A stretch of 53,786 bases of DNA from an uncultured Lachnospiraceae bacterium (GTDB lineage: Bacteria; Bacillota; Clostridia; Lachnospirales; Lachnospiraceae). A program made the translations under genes and the position numbers. Below, piece by piece: positions 7,399-16,641 of this stretch. Every line of letters begins with the position of its first letter. Positions within the stretch are counted from its first letter, which is position 1. The stretch is from the NCBI GenBank assembly GCA_910577825.1, contig CAJTOK010000021.1, forward strand, positions 1 through 53,786, read 5' to 3'. The notes beneath the pieces are model-generated. The model saw only the letters and a program-made list of their open reading frames with translations, was not told where the DNA came from and ran no database searches.

Positions 7399-8199
7399 AT
7401 GGCAGTCTGTTTTTATGCAGATTTATACTGGATTCTGAATTTTATTATGGATTTATTCCTGTTGTATGTAACAGCCTGGTGGATAAATGAGCCTGCCAGA
7501 ATTAGAAGGTGGGTGTTTTCGTCTGCGGTTTGTGCCATATTTCCAGTAATAATTACATATCTGGATAATCATGTAATTAAGCTGCCAGGGGTTTTAACAG
7601 CAGTACCAGAACTTGCCCTGCTGGTATGGATGGCATACAGGCCAGCCAGCCTTGAATCTTTTTTTAGAAAACTTGCCACTTTTATATTAATGTCAGCATT
7701 TACAGCAGGGATGCTTTTTATGTTAAAAGGGATATTTTCCAGAAAAGATGTTTCCCTGCTTTTTTTGCTTATATCAGTACTTATGCTTTATATATTGTTC
7801 CGTTTATTAAGGGTTTCCATATTAAAACAGGAATTAAGGCGCACAAGCGTGGTAAATGCTACACTGGTACATAATGGAAGGGTACAGGAGATAAAGGCCT
7901 TATATGACACGGGAAACCACCTTGTAAGCCCATATACAGGTGAACCGGTGGCTGTGATATCTGAGGAATTATCAGAATGCCTGGGGCTTAAAGAGGATGC
8001 CAGCCCGCTTTTAATACCATACCACTCAATAGGGGGTGACGGGCTGCTTAAAGCATACAGGCTTGAATTATTGCAGTTTAAGGACGGGAGTACCAGAAAA
8101 AACTTTCTGGCAGCAGTAAGTGGGAATATTTGTACAGATAAAGAAATACAGGTAATTTTAAATAACCAGCATATGGCAGAAGGAGGACACAATGCTTAA
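7399..8199 (+). CDS. spoIIGA: Sporulation sigma-E factor-processing peptidase SpoIIGA
   Basis: This membrane aspartic protease removes the pro-sequence of sigma-E in the mother cell at the septum. The 266-residue protein has five or so N-terminal hydrophobic helices (residues 5-140) and a C-terminal protease domain with the catalytic triplet Asp170-Thr-Gly in ALYDTGN, followed by a YHSIGG motif near residue 210. The ATG at 7399 was chosen because the protein then begins like other SpoIIGA proteins with a membrane helix, and AAGGAAGG lies six bases before. The gene overlaps sigE by eight bases, the usual protease-substrate pairing. Confidence 0.92.
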   Translation: MAVCFYADLYWILNFIMDLFLLYVTAWWINEPARIRRWVFSSAVCAIFPVIITYLDNHVIKLPGVLTAVPELALLVWMAYRPASLESFFRKLATFILMSAFTAGMLFMLKGIFSRKDVSLLFLLISVLMLYILFRLLRVSILKQELRRTSVVNATLVHNGRVQEIKALYDTGNHLVSPYTGEPVAVISEELSECLGLKEDASPLLIPYHSIGGDGLLKAYRLELLQFKDGSTRKNFLAAVSGNICTDKEIQVILNNQHMAEGGHNA

Positions 8200-8932
8200 G
8201 ATATCAATGTCAAACAGGTTCCAGTTCAGGATGATGCCGGAGTTCCGGGGGCTTTTATGGCCGCAGAAAGGCGGCGACATACATTACATAGGGGGAGCTG
8301 AGATACTTCCGGCCCCGTTTACAATAGATGAAGAGAAGGAGATACTGGATAAACTTGGCAGTCCAGAGGACCAGGAGGCGAGAAGCTGCCTTATAGAGCA
8401 CAATCTGCGCCTTGTTGTATATATAGCTAAGAAATTTGATAATACGGGGGTAGGGGTTGAAGACCTGATTTCCATAGGCACAATAGGGCTTATCAAGGCA
8501 ATTAATACATTTAACCCGTTAAAAAATATAAAGCTTGCTACATATGCGTCAAGGTGCATAGAAAATGAGATTTTAATGTATTTAAGGCGCAATAACAAAG
8601 TAAAGCTTGAGGTGTCAATAGATGAACCGCTTAATGTTGACTGGGATGGAAATGAACTTTTGCTTTCTGATATACTTGGCACAGACGAGAATGTTATTTC
8701 AAAAAACCTTGAGGATGAAGTTGATAAAAGGCTTCTGAGAATGGCGCTTGATAAGCTTAGTGAGCGTGAAAGGGTTATAATTGAAATGAGGTTCGGCATT
8801 AACACAAAGGACGGCAAAGAGCGCACACAGAAAGAGGTAGCGGACATTATGGGTATCTCGCAGTCTTATATTTCAAGGCTTGAGAAGAAGATTATGAAAA
8901 GACTTAAAAAGGAGATTATGAAAATGGAATAA
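8192..8932 (+). CDS. sigE: Sporulation sigma factor sigma-E (pro-form)
   Basis: This is the first mother-cell-specific sigma factor. The product has 246 residues. The first ~27 residues are an amphipathic leader that fits the pro-sequence cut by SpoIIGA. Region 2 contains GVGVEDLISIGTIGLIKA and LATYASRCIENEILMYLRR, and region 4 ends in ISQSYISRLEKKIMKRLKKE. The ATG at 8192 lies inside spoIIGA with GGAGG directly upstream, so translation of the two is coupled. sigG follows after 70 bases, as in other spore formers. Confidence 0.95.
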   Translation: MLKISMSNRFQFRMMPEFRGLLWPQKGGDIHYIGGAEILPAPFTIDEEKEILDKLGSPEDQEARSCLIEHNLRLVVYIAKKFDNTGVGVEDLISIGTIGLIKAINTFNPLKNIKLATYASRCIENEILMYLRRNNKVKLEVSIDEPLNVDWDGNELLLSDILGTDENVISKNLEDEVDKRLLRMALDKLSERERVIIEMRFGINTKDGKERTQKEVADIMGISQSYISRLEKKIMKRLKKEIMKME

Positions 8933-9002
8933 GATTTTATTAAATGGTAAATCCTACTTTATAAGACCTAAAAAAGTATTCGTCACAATGTGGAGGATAA
9001 AA

Positions 9003-9779
9003 ATGGCAATGTATAAAGTAGAAATCTGTGGTGTAAACACAGCGAAATTACCACTTCTTACAGATGAAGAAAAGAAGGAGCTTTTTGAAAGGATACAAAA
9101 GGGTGACAAAAATGCAAGGGAGCAGTTTATTAAGGGAAATTTAAGGCTTGTTTTAAGTATTATACAAAGGTTTTCAAGTTCAGGTGAAAATATTGATGAT
9201 TTATTCCAGATAGGCTGTATAGGGCTTATGAAGGCAATAGACCATTTTGATGTAACATTAAATGTTAAGTTTTCAACTTATGCCGTACCTATGATAATTG
9301 GAGAGATAAGAAGATATTTGCGTGATAATAATAGTATAAGAGTGAGCCGTTCTATACGTGATACAGCATATAAGGCTATTTATACCAAAGAACTTATGAT
9401 GAAAGATAATGATAAAGAGCCTACAGTTGAAGAGATTGCAGAGAAGCTGGAACTTGCACCGGAAGATATTGTATTTGCACTTGATGCAATACAAAGCCCG
9501 GTGTCATTATATGAGCCGGTATACGCGGAAAGCGGTGATACCCTTTATATTATGGACCAGATAAGTGATAAAAAAAACAAGGAAGATAACTGGATAGAGG
9601 AGATATCATTAAAAGCAGCGATTGACCATCTTTCAGGCAGGGAACACAAGATTATTAACATGAGGTATTTTGAAGGCAAGACACAGATGGAGGTGGCAGA
9701 GGAAATAAATATTTCACAGGCACAGGTAAGCCGCCTTGAGAAGAAAGCTTTGCGTTCAATGAAGAATTATTTAGGATAA
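9003..9779 (+). CDS. sigG: Forespore sigma factor sigma-G
   Basis: This is the late forespore sigma factor. Its 258 residues begin with KVEICGVNTAKLPLL, nearly the signature N-terminus of SigG, followed by region 2 (NIDDLFQIGCIGLMKAIDHFD), region 3 (EPTVEEIAEKLEL) and region 4 (NISQAQVSRLEKKALRSMK). The ATG at 9003 has GGAGG at 8992-8996; the in-frame ATG at 8988 lies ahead of that site and is unlikely. I could not make out a convincing sigma-F or sigma-G promoter in the 70-base gap after sigE. Confidence 0.95.
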   Translation: MAMYKVEICGVNTAKLPLLTDEEKKELFERIQKGDKNAREQFIKGNLRLVLSIIQRFSSSGENIDDLFQIGCIGLMKAIDHFDVTLNVKFSTYAVPMIIGEIRRYLRDNNSIRVSRSIRDTAYKAIYTKELMMKDNDKEPTVEEIAEKLELAPEDIVFALDAIQSPVSLYEPVYAESGDTLYIMDQISDKKNKEDNWIEEISLKAAIDHLSGREHKIINMRYFEGKTQMEVAEEINISQAQVSRLEKKALRSMKNYLG

Positions 9780-9824
9780 ATGCACATATACCTGTAGTAA
9801 GAATGTCTATTTAATGGAGGGCAG

Positions 9825-10088
9825 ATGCGGGTATGTGAGCTGCGGGAGAAGGAAGTAATAAATATCTGTGACGGGGAGAGGCTTGGGAATGTATGTGATG
9901 TAGATTTTGATGTAAAAACAGGGCATATTTTAAGCCTGGTAATCCCTGGGCCATGTAAAGTATTCGGGATACTTGGACGTGACCATGAATATGTAATACC
10001 ATATGAGTGTGTTAAAAGAATAGGCACAGATGTTATACTTGTAGATGTTGACCTTGAAAAATGTAAACAGAAATGTAAATTTGATTAA
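9825..10088 (+). CDS. YlmC/YmxH family sporulation protein (PRC-barrel)
   Basis: This is a short 87-residue PRC-barrel protein of the YlmC/YmxH family, often found beside sigG and other sporulation genes in Clostridia. It begins with RVCELREKEVINICDGERLGNVCDV and has the VIPYECVKRIG motif typical of the family. The C-terminus is rich in Lys and Cys (EKCKQKCKFD). Its biochemical role is not established. GGAGGG lies only three bases before the ATG. Confidence 0.85.
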   Translation: MRVCELREKEVINICDGERLGNVCDVDFDVKTGHILSLVIPGPCKVFGILGRDHEYVIPYECVKRIGTDVILVDVDLEKCKQKCKFD

Positions 10089-10125
10089 GCTTGCAAACAG
10101 GATAGGTATAGGTTATTATTAACAT

Positions 10126-10153
10126 GTTATTAACTAATGTAAGATTTAATAAC
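10126..10153 (+). repeat. Inverted repeat upstream of nrdR
   Basis: GTTATTAA at 10126-10133 and TTAATAAC at 10146-10153 are perfect inverted repeats 28 bases before the nrdR start. The repeat could be an operator or part of a promoter region. It does not match the known NrdR box closely enough to name. Confidence 0.4.
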
Positions 10154-10181
10154 TTAAAAACTATGAAAGGTGGAAGTTGTT

Positions 10182-10637
10182 ATGAAGTGTCCTTTTTGCG
10201 GAGCAGATGATACAAGGGTCATTGATTCCCGTCCGGCAGATGAGAATACATCTATAAGGCGCAGACGGCATTGTGACCAGTGCAATAAGCGTTTTACCAC
10301 TTATGAAAAAGTAGAGGCTATTCCTTTGATGGTGGTTAAGAAAGATGATAAACGCCAGGCTTATGACAGGTTTAAAATTGAGCAGGGTGTACTGCGTTCA
10401 TGTTATAAGACAAAGGTAACGGCAGAACAGATGGGGCAGCTTGTGGACAGTGTTGAAGCAGAAGTCTTTAAGCAGGAAAGCAAGGAGATATCAAGCAATT
10501 ATATAGGGGAACTTGTAATGAACGGGCTAAAGGAACTTGACGCAGTAGCTTATGTAAGGTTTGCATCAATTTACCGTGAATTTAAAGATGTAGATACATT
10601 TCTGGAGGAAATCAAAAAAGTTATTGATAAAAAATAG
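10182..10637 (+). CDS. nrdR: Transcriptional repressor NrdR
   Basis: NrdR is a zinc-ribbon/ATP-cone repressor of ribonucleotide reductase genes. The zinc ligands are Cys3, Cys6, Cys31 and Cys34, with the basic RRRRHC stretch between them, and an ATP-cone domain fills residues 45-140. The 151-residue length is standard. The ATG at 10182 gives the invariant MKCPFCG start; a GTG four codons earlier is in frame but not conserved. A terminator follows directly, so it forms the end of its unit. Confidence 0.96.
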   Translation: MKCPFCGADDTRVIDSRPADENTSIRRRRHCDQCNKRFTTYEKVEAIPLMVVKKDDKRQAYDRFKIEQGVLRSCYKTKVTAEQMGQLVDSVEAEVFKQESKEISSNYIGELVMNGLKELDAVAYVRFASIYREFKDVDTFLEEIKKVIDKK

Positions 10638-10646
10638 GGGTGGCAT

Positions 10647-10679
10647 AAAAAGAGCAGGGCACAGGCTTTGCTCTTTTTT
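10647..10679 (+). terminator. Intrinsic terminator after nrdR
   Basis: AAAAGAGCA at 10648-10656 pairs with TGCTCTTTT at 10669-10677, and the second arm continues into the T-run. Confidence 0.85.
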
Positions 10680-10702
10680 GGTGCATTCTTTAAATAAAAT
10701 AA

Positions 10703-10731
10703 TTGCCTGTACATTACATATGTGTTATTAT
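10703..10731 (+). promoter_or_regulatory. Promoter before comM
   Basis: TTGCCT at 10703-10708 and TATTAT at 10726-10731 have an ideal 17-base spacer. Their position after the nrdR terminator and 45 bases before comM supports the call. Confidence 0.55.
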
Positions 10732-10775
10732 GTTTAAAGGGAAGCAATCTGCTGTGTGAGTGGAAGGGGATTATT

Positions 10776-12326
10776 ATGTTTAGTGAAGCTTATTCAGCTA
10801 TAGTACAAGGAATTGAAGGCAGGATAATACATGTTGAGGCGGATGTGTCTGATGGCCTGCCTTGTTTTTCGCTTGTTGGCTATTTATCTTCTGAGGCAAA
10901 GGAGGCAAGGGAGCGTGTCCGTATAGCATTAAGGAACAGCGGTTTTAAGATTCCGCCAAAGAAGATTACTGTTAATTTATCGCCTGCCGGCATACGTAAG
11001 GATGGCACAAGCTATGATTTTGCAATAGCTGTTGCAATACTTGCTGCATTTGGCATAGTCAGGAAAGACCATCTGGGCAGTACAGCCCTTATAGGGGAAT
11101 TAAGCCTTGGCGGGAAATCCAAGGCAGTACATGGTGTCCTTCCAATGGTGTATACGGCATACGGGCATGGCATGAAATATGTTATAGTCCCAAAGCAGAA
11201 TATAAAGGAAGCATTGTTTGTTAAAGGGATTGGGATTATAGGGGCAGAAAGCCTGGAAGAAGCGGTAACGGTTTTAAATTGTGATGAGCCGTGCAGGTTT
11301 GTTTATAAAGGGGAAAAAAGTTATAGTGCACCAGACTGCAAGGGGAAAGCTCCTGGGTTTGAGGATATATCAGGGCAGGATATGGCGTGCCGGGCAGCAG
11401 AGGTAGCAGCCGCAGGAATGCACAATTTCCTTATGGCAGGTGCGCCTGGTACCGGCAAGACAATGATTGCCAGGAGGATTGCAGGCATAATGCCAGAGCC
11501 GCAGTTTAGTGAGTGCATGGAGATATCAAAGGTTTACAGCGTAGCAGGGCTTCTTACAGAGGAAAAGCCTGTTATACAGGAAAGGCCTTTCAGGACGCCG
11601 CACCATACTATTACACAGACAGCACTTGCAGGTGGCGGAAGGTATCCAAAGCCTGGTGAAATAAGCCTGGCAACTGGCGGCGTGCTTTTCCTGGATGAAC
11701 TTCCTGAGTTTAACAGGCAGGTTTTAGAAGTGCTCAGGCAGCCATTAGAAGATGGCTGCATTAATGTGGCAAGGCTTGGCGGGAACTGCTGTTACCCTGC
11801 AAGGTTTATGCTTGTAGCAGCAATGAACCCGTGCAGGTGTGGGTATTATCCGGACAGAAAGAAGTGTACCTGTACGCCCATGCAGGTTAAGAATTATCTT
11901 GGAAAGATAAGCACGCCACTGCTTGACAGGATAGATATATGTGCAGAAACCGTGCCGCTTAAACTGGATGAGGTAAACCCTGCTATAGAAAGGAAAAGGG
12001 AAACATCAGAAGAAATCAGGAAACGTGTAATGGCAGCACATGAAATACAGAAAGAGAGATATAAAAACGAAGATTTTATGTTTAATTCCCACCTTGCCCC
12101 GTCTGGCATCAGAAAGCACTGTGTACTTTCCAAGGAAGCCGGGGAATACCTTGAAAGCATACCAGGGGGCATGTCTTTCAGTGCAAGGGCATACCATAAG
12201 ATTTTAAAGACAGGCCGCACAATAGCAGACCTTGAAGGAAAAGGCCTTATAGAAAAGGCGCATATTGCAGAAGCATTGTGTTACAGGAACATTAATGATA
12301 AATACTGGAGGGAAGGCAGGGAATAA
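10776..12326 (+). CDS. comM: YifB/ComM family Mg-chelatase-like AAA ATPase
   Basis: A 516-residue protein of the YifB/ComM family. The Vibrio and Haemophilus ComM homologue is a hexameric helicase that helps branch migration during natural transformation. The N-terminal ChlI domain begins FSEAYSAIVQGIEG, Walker A is GAPGTGKT, the Walker B region is GGVLFLDELPEF, and the CRCGYYPD...CTC zinc-like motif is present. The ATG at 10776 follows AGGGGA; an upstream in-frame ATG at 10722 lies inside the promoter -10 region and is rejected. It sits directly before dprA, a common pairing in genome-plasticity loci. Confidence 0.92.
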   Translation: MFSEAYSAIVQGIEGRIIHVEADVSDGLPCFSLVGYLSSEAKEARERVRIALRNSGFKIPPKKITVNLSPAGIRKDGTSYDFAIAVAILAAFGIVRKDHLGSTALIGELSLGGKSKAVHGVLPMVYTAYGHGMKYVIVPKQNIKEALFVKGIGIIGAESLEEAVTVLNCDEPCRFVYKGEKSYSAPDCKGKAPGFEDISGQDMACRAAEVAAAGMHNFLMAGAPGTGKTMIARRIAGIMPEPQFSECMEISKVYSVAGLLTEEKPVIQERPFRTPHHTITQTALAGGGRYPKPGEISLATGGVLFLDELPEFNRQVLEVLRQPLEDGCINVARLGGNCCYPARFMLVAAMNPCRCGYYPDRKKCTCTPMQVKNYLGKISTPLLDRIDICAETVPLKLDEVNPAIERKRETSEEIRKRVMAAHEIQKERYKNEDFMFNSHLAPSGIRKHCVLSKEAGEYLESIPGGMSFSARAYHKILKTGRTIADLEGKGLIEKAHIAEALCYRNINDKYWREGRE

Positions 12327-12328
12327 CA

Positions 12329-13429
12329 ATGGAAATGGAACATATACATTATGTGTACTGGCTGTCATGTGTAAAAGGGATAGGGAATGTAAAAAGAAAA
12401 AAACTTCTTGGCTTTTTTGGGAGTGAAGAGGAGATATTTTGTGCACGGGAAGAATTGCTTGCAAAGACAGAAGGGATAAACCAGAAAGATGTCTTATCGT
12501 TAGTATCAGGAAGGGACAAGGGGCATATACTTGAAAATTTTGCCAGCATGGAGGCAAGGGGCATAAAATTTACATATAAGGGGCATTATACATATCCTGG
12601 CAGGCTTATGGGGATATATGGTGCACCATACAGCCTTTTTTATAAAGGCAGTCTTCCTGATGATAACAAGAAGTCAGTGGCTGTAGTTGGTGCAAGGAAT
12701 GTGTCATATAAGGGGAGTGCCCTTGCCAGTAAAATGGGAAGGCAGCTTGCAGAAAACGGGATACAGGTAGTAAGCGGGCTGGCAAGGGGCGCAGATGTAT
12801 GTGCCCAGAAGGGATGCCTTTCTATAGCAGGCGGGAGGACATTTGCAGTAATGGGGTGTGGCGTGGATATATGTTATCCAAGGCAGAATATAGAAGAATA
12901 TATGCTTATACAGCAAAGCGGAGGCATAATTTCAGAATACCCGCCAGGCATGCCGCCTGTTGCTGGCAATTTCCCTGTGCGTAACAGGATAATAAGCGGC
13001 CTTTCAGACGGGATACTTGTAATTGAAGCAGGAGAGAAAAGCGGTTCATTAATAACAGCAGAGGCAGGGATTGAGCAGGGAAGGGATATTTTTGTCTTTC
13101 CCGGAGAAATTGGCAGCAAGTTATATTATGGAAGCAATGAGCTTATAAAAAACGGGGCGGCACTTGTAACAAACATAAGAGATATAATGGATGCGCTAGG
13201 TTTGTTCTACGATTGTAGCACAGAAGGGCAGAAGAAAAAAGTTGATGTTGTGCTTGAAAGGACAGAAAAAATAGTGTATGCTAGTTTAAGTCTGGAACCT
13301 GCACATATATCAGAAATAGCTTCAAAGACAGGACTGGGTATACAAAAAGTAATGGAAGTGCTTACAGGGCTTGAATTAAAGCATATTGTAACTATGGCAG
13401 GTAATAATTATTACGCATTAAGAATATAA
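12329..13429 (+). CDS. dprA: DNA-processing protein DprA (Smf)
   Basis: DprA protects incoming single-stranded DNA and loads RecA during transformation. The 366-residue protein has a SAM-like N-terminal part, the Rossmann-type core beginning SVAVVGARNVSYKG with VVSGLARGAD, the FPVRNRIISGLSDG region, and a C-terminal winged-helix-like domain of about 60 residues. It starts two bases after comM stops, with AGGGA just upstream, so the two are cotranscribed. No other competence genes are in the window. Confidence 0.94.
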   Translation: MEMEHIHYVYWLSCVKGIGNVKRKKLLGFFGSEEEIFCAREELLAKTEGINQKDVLSLVSGRDKGHILENFASMEARGIKFTYKGHYTYPGRLMGIYGAPYSLFYKGSLPDDNKKSVAVVGARNVSYKGSALASKMGRQLAENGIQVVSGLARGADVCAQKGCLSIAGGRTFAVMGCGVDICYPRQNIEEYMLIQQSGGIISEYPPGMPPVAGNFPVRNRIISGLSDGILVIEAGEKSGSLITAEAGIEQGRDIFVFPGEIGSKLYYGSNELIKNGAALVTNIRDIMDALGLFYDCSTEGQKKKVDVVLERTEKIVYASLSLEPAHISEIASKTGLGIQKVMEVLTGLELKHIVTMAGNNYYALRI

Positions 13430-13489
13430 GGCAGGAAGGCTGTTTTGCAGCAGCACATGCGTTGCCAGATTGAAAGGAAGGAAGTAGTA

Positions 13490-15577
13490 ATGGCAAAGAA
13501 TCTTGTAATTGTGGAATCACCATCAAAGGCAGCAACTATTAAAAAGTTTTTAGGCAGTTCTTATGAAGTGGTTGCGTCTAATGGGCATGTAAGGGATTTG
13601 CCAAAGAGCCAGTTAGGCATTGACATTGAAAATGGTTTTGAACCTAAATATATTACAATACGGGGCAAGGGTGAGCTGCTTGCACAGCTGCGCAAGAAAG
13701 TAAAGAAAGCTGGCAAAGTATATCTTGCAACTGACCCGGACCGTGAAGGGGAGGCCATATCATGGCATTTGTCAAAAGCACTTAAACTTGAAGATAAGAA
13801 TACAAGCCGTATAACTTTTAATGAAATTACTAAAAATGCTGTTAAGCAGTCAATTAAAAATGCCAGGGCAATAGATATGGACCTTGTGGATGCACAGCAG
13901 GCAAGAAGGGTGCTTGACAGGATGGTTGGCTACCAGATAAGCCCGGTATTGTGGGCAAAGGTAAAAAGAGGGTTAAGTGCGGGGCGTGTACAGTCTGTTG
14001 CACTAAGGATAATAGCTGACAGGGAAGAAGAGATAAACGCATTTATTCCAAAGGAATACTGGACGCTGTCAGGGGAATTTACACCTGAAGGGGATAAAAA
14101 GCCGCTTATAGCAGATTTTTATGGCACACCTGGCAAGAAGTTAAATATAGAATCAGAAGAACAGATGGAAGAAATAATTTCTGTAATAAAGAAGTCAGAA
14201 TTTAAAGTTTCGGACATAAAAATTTCAGGACGCAGCAAAAAACCGCCAATGCCTTTTACAACAAGCACACTCCAGCAGGAGGCTGCCAAGAACCTTAATT
14301 TTTCAACACAGAAAACAATGCGCCTTGCACAAAGCCTTTATGAAGGCATGGAGGTCAAAGGGCATGGCACAATAGGGCTTATAACATACCTGCGTACAGA
14401 TTCAACACGTATTTCAGGGGAGGCACAGAAAAGTGCAGCAAAGTATATAGAGGAAAATTACGGCAAGGAATATACTGCAGACGGGACAGTACAGAAAAAG
14501 GACAATAAAAAAATACAGGATGCGCATGAAGCAATAAGGCCGGCATATATTGATTTAAGCCCGTCACAGGCCAAAGACTCCCTGCCAAGGGACTGTTTCA
14601 GGCTTTACCAGCTTATATGGAAAAGGTTTATGGCAAGCCAGATGGCTTCTGCAAGATATGAAACCACATCTGTAAAAATAGATTCGGATAAATACCGTTT
14701 TACTGCTGCCTCTTCTAAAGTGGTATTCCAGGGGTATTTAAATGTATACCAGACAGATGATGATAAAGTTGAGAAAAAAGTTTTCCCTAAACATCTTGTA
14801 AAAGATGCTGTACTTAAAGCAGGGAAACTTGAAAAGAAACAGCATTTTACACAGCCGCCTTCACATTTTACAGAAGCTGCCCTTGTAAAGACATTAGAAG
14901 AACTTGGAATAGGAAGGCCGAGCACATATGCACCGACTATTTCAACAATAATTAACCGGCATTATGTTGCCAAAGAGCAGAAAAACCTGTATATAACAGA
15001 ACTTGGGGAAGTGGTCAACAGCATAATGAAAAGGTCGTTTGCAAGTATTGTTGACGTAAACTTTACAGCGTATATGGAGGGGCTTCTTGACAGGGTTGAA
15101 GATGGCTCTGTGCGCTGGAAGACAGTTGTAGAAAACTTTTATCCTGACCTGCATGAAGCTGTTTCCATTGCAGAAAAAGAACTTGAAGAAATTAAAATTG
15201 AAGATGAAGTTACAGACGTAGTATGTGAAGAATGTGGCAGGAACATGGTTATTAAATTCGGTCCGCATGGGAAATTCCTTGCATGTCCGGGATTCCCGGA
15301 CTGCCGGAATACTAAGCCGTATTTTGAAAAAGCAGGCGTGCCATGCCCTAAGTGCGGGCAGGATATAGTTATAAAAAAGACTAAAAAAGGAAGGCGTTAT
15401 TTTGGGTGCATGGCATTTCCTGGCTGTGATTTTATGTCGTGGCAGAAACCATCTGCCAGGAAATGTCCTGCCTGCGGCGGGCCAATGGTAGAAAAAGGCA
15501 ATAAGACAGTATGTATGGATAACCAGTGCGGCTATGTGGAAATAAGGGATGGAAACGGACAGGACAGACATAAGTAA
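13490..15577 (+). CDS. topA: DNA topoisomerase I
   Basis: A type IA topoisomerase that relaxes negative supercoils. The 695-residue protein has the TOPRIM domain (NLVIVESPSKA at the start, TDPDREGE at residues 81-88), the catalytic Tyr300 in ITYLRTDSTRIS, and three C-terminal zinc ribbons starting CEECG, CPKCG and CPACG. The ATG at 13490 is preceded by AAGGAAGGAAG; an earlier in-frame TTG (13445) lacks a site. In Bacillus subtilis other genes including codY lie between topA and flgB; here flgB follows after 222 bases. Confidence 0.96.
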   Translation: MAKNLVIVESPSKAATIKKFLGSSYEVVASNGHVRDLPKSQLGIDIENGFEPKYITIRGKGELLAQLRKKVKKAGKVYLATDPDREGEAISWHLSKALKLEDKNTSRITFNEITKNAVKQSIKNARAIDMDLVDAQQARRVLDRMVGYQISPVLWAKVKRGLSAGRVQSVALRIIADREEEINAFIPKEYWTLSGEFTPEGDKKPLIADFYGTPGKKLNIESEEQMEEIISVIKKSEFKVSDIKISGRSKKPPMPFTTSTLQQEAAKNLNFSTQKTMRLAQSLYEGMEVKGHGTIGLITYLRTDSTRISGEAQKSAAKYIEENYGKEYTADGTVQKKDNKKIQDAHEAIRPAYIDLSPSQAKDSLPRDCFRLYQLIWKRFMASQMASARYETTSVKIDSDKYRFTAASSKVVFQGYLNVYQTDDDKVEKKVFPKHLVKDAVLKAGKLEKKQHFTQPPSHFTEAALVKTLEELGIGRPSTYAPTISTIINRHYVAKEQKNLYITELGEVVNSIMKRSFASIVDVNFTAYMEGLLDRVEDGSVRWKTVVENFYPDLHEAVSIAEKELEEIKIEDEVTDVVCEECGRNMVIKFGPHGKFLACPGFPDCRNTKPYFEKAGVPCPKCGQDIVIKKTKKGRRYFGCMAFPGCDFMSWQKPSARKCPACGGPMVEKGNKTVCMDNQCGYVEIRDGNGQDRHK

Positions 15578-15679
15578 CCAAATATTTTTTTACAGCATTA
15601 TGCACAACATGCGTGGTATGCAAAAAGGAAGAATTTGTTACAAAATGGACGAAAACTTTAAAAAATTTTTTATAGATAC

Positions 15680-15708
15680 TTGTAATTTGACGGCAATATC
15701 TTTATAAT
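15680..15708 (+). promoter_or_regulatory. Probable sigma-A promoter of the fla/che operon
   Basis: TTGTAA at 15680-15685 and TATAAT at 15703-15708 are 17 bases apart, giving an ~85-base leader before flgB. The leader contains CCAGA and TCTGG flanking an A/T-rich loop. No sigma-D (sigma-28) element is seen, which fits control of early flagellar genes by the housekeeping factor. Confidence 0.6.
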
Positions 15709-15799
15709 TAGAAGTGTATTGTTATGCAATAAAATATACCAGAAATAAATAAATAAAAATCTGGAATGTGTATAATAAAATTGTGGAGAGGAGAATTTT

Positions 15800-16189
15800 A
15801 TGGTATCAACAGGAGCATTTAACTATATTAATGTACTTGAAAAAGCAGCAGATGCAAGCTGGATAAGGAATGCAGCAATATCTAACAATATTGCCAATGT
15901 GGATACACCAGGTTATAAGCGGAAAGATGTAGACTTTGAAAAGTATCTGCAAAGTGCAGTTGCAGGCGGGGGTTCACTTGATGATGAGATAGCAGGCGTT
16001 GAACTTGAAACCCTGGCAGGTACTACATATACAGATTACGGGACAGTCAGTTACAGGCTTGACGGCAACAATGTAGATATAGACACGGAGAATGCCGAAC
16101 TTGCCAAGAACCAGATGAAATATTACACAATGCTTGATTCAGTTTCACAGGAATTTTCAAGGCTGAAAAGTGTTATGAAGACAAGCTGA
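15800..16189 (+). CDS. flgB: Flagellar basal-body rod protein FlgB
   Basis: FlgB is a proximal rod subunit exported by the flagellar type III system. The 129-residue protein has the rod-protein motif ISNNIANVDTPGYKRKDVDF in its N-terminal third and the C-terminal heptad region ELAKNQMKYYTML. The ATG at 15800 follows GGAGAGGAG. It is the first gene of the operon, and flgC begins 11 bases after its stop. Confidence 0.95.
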   Translation: MVSTGAFNYINVLEKAADASWIRNAAISNNIANVDTPGYKRKDVDFEKYLQSAVAGGGSLDDEIAGVELETLAGTTYTDYGTVSYRLDGNNVDIDTENAELAKNQMKYYTMLDSVSQEFSRLKSVMKTS

Positions 16190-16200
16190 AAGGAGGGTTT

Positions 16201-16641
16201 ATGAGCGTTTTTTCTGCTATGGATATGAGTGCTACAGGAATGACGGCACAAAGAACAAGGTTAGATATTATATCACAAAATATTGCCAATGTAAATACAA
16301 CAAGGGACGCAGATGGAAAGCCGTATATGAGGAAGTCAGTCATCTTCCAGGAGAAGGCATATGTTTCCTTTGATGAAGCCCTTATTAATGCAACAGGGCA
16401 TGTAGGCAAGGGCGTTAAAATTGCAAAGATTTTTGAAGATACAAGTACAGAGGGGCGTCTTGTATACGACCCGTCCCACCCCGATGCTGATGAAAAGGGG
16501 TATGTAATGTACCCGAATGTAAGCACGGTTACTGAAATGACTGATATGATTGATGCAAGCCGCTCATATGAGGCAAATGTAACAGCATTTAATGCAGCAA
16601 AAAATATGCAGCTTAAAGCCCTTGACATAGGCAAGGCATAA
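16201..16641 (+). CDS. flgC: Flagellar basal-body rod protein FlgC
   Basis: FlgC is the next rod subunit. Its 146 residues include the N-terminal LDIISQNIANVNTTR motif and the C-terminal DMIDASRSYEANVTAFNAAK motif shared by rod and hook proteins. AAAGGAGGG lies upstream of the ATG. A wide 160-base gap follows before fliE. Confidence 0.95.
   Translation: MSVFSAMDMSATGMTAQRTRLDIISQNIANVNTTRDADGKPYMRKSVIFQEKAYVSFDEALINATGHVGKGVKIAKIFEDTSTEGRLVYDPSHPDADEKGYVMYPNVSTVTEMTDMIDASRSYEANVTAFNAAKNMQLKALDIGKA

Noticed and set aside
8284..8847. 187-codon frame opposite sigE
   Set aside because: It is a mirror frame of a conserved sigma factor gene, with a Ser/Leu-rich, motif-free product.
15687..15708. 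TTGACG followed by TATAAT upstream of flgB
   Set aside because: The spacer is only 10 bases, too short for sigma-A. TTGTAA at 15680 with a 17-base spacer is the better -35.
15735..15765. Recurring TATACCAG in several gaps (flgB leader, flbD-motA, fliL-fliM, before the IS)
   Set aside because: A rough count suggests a few chance copies of this 8-mer in a window of this composition, and it also occurs inside genes, so a common regulatory site is not supported.
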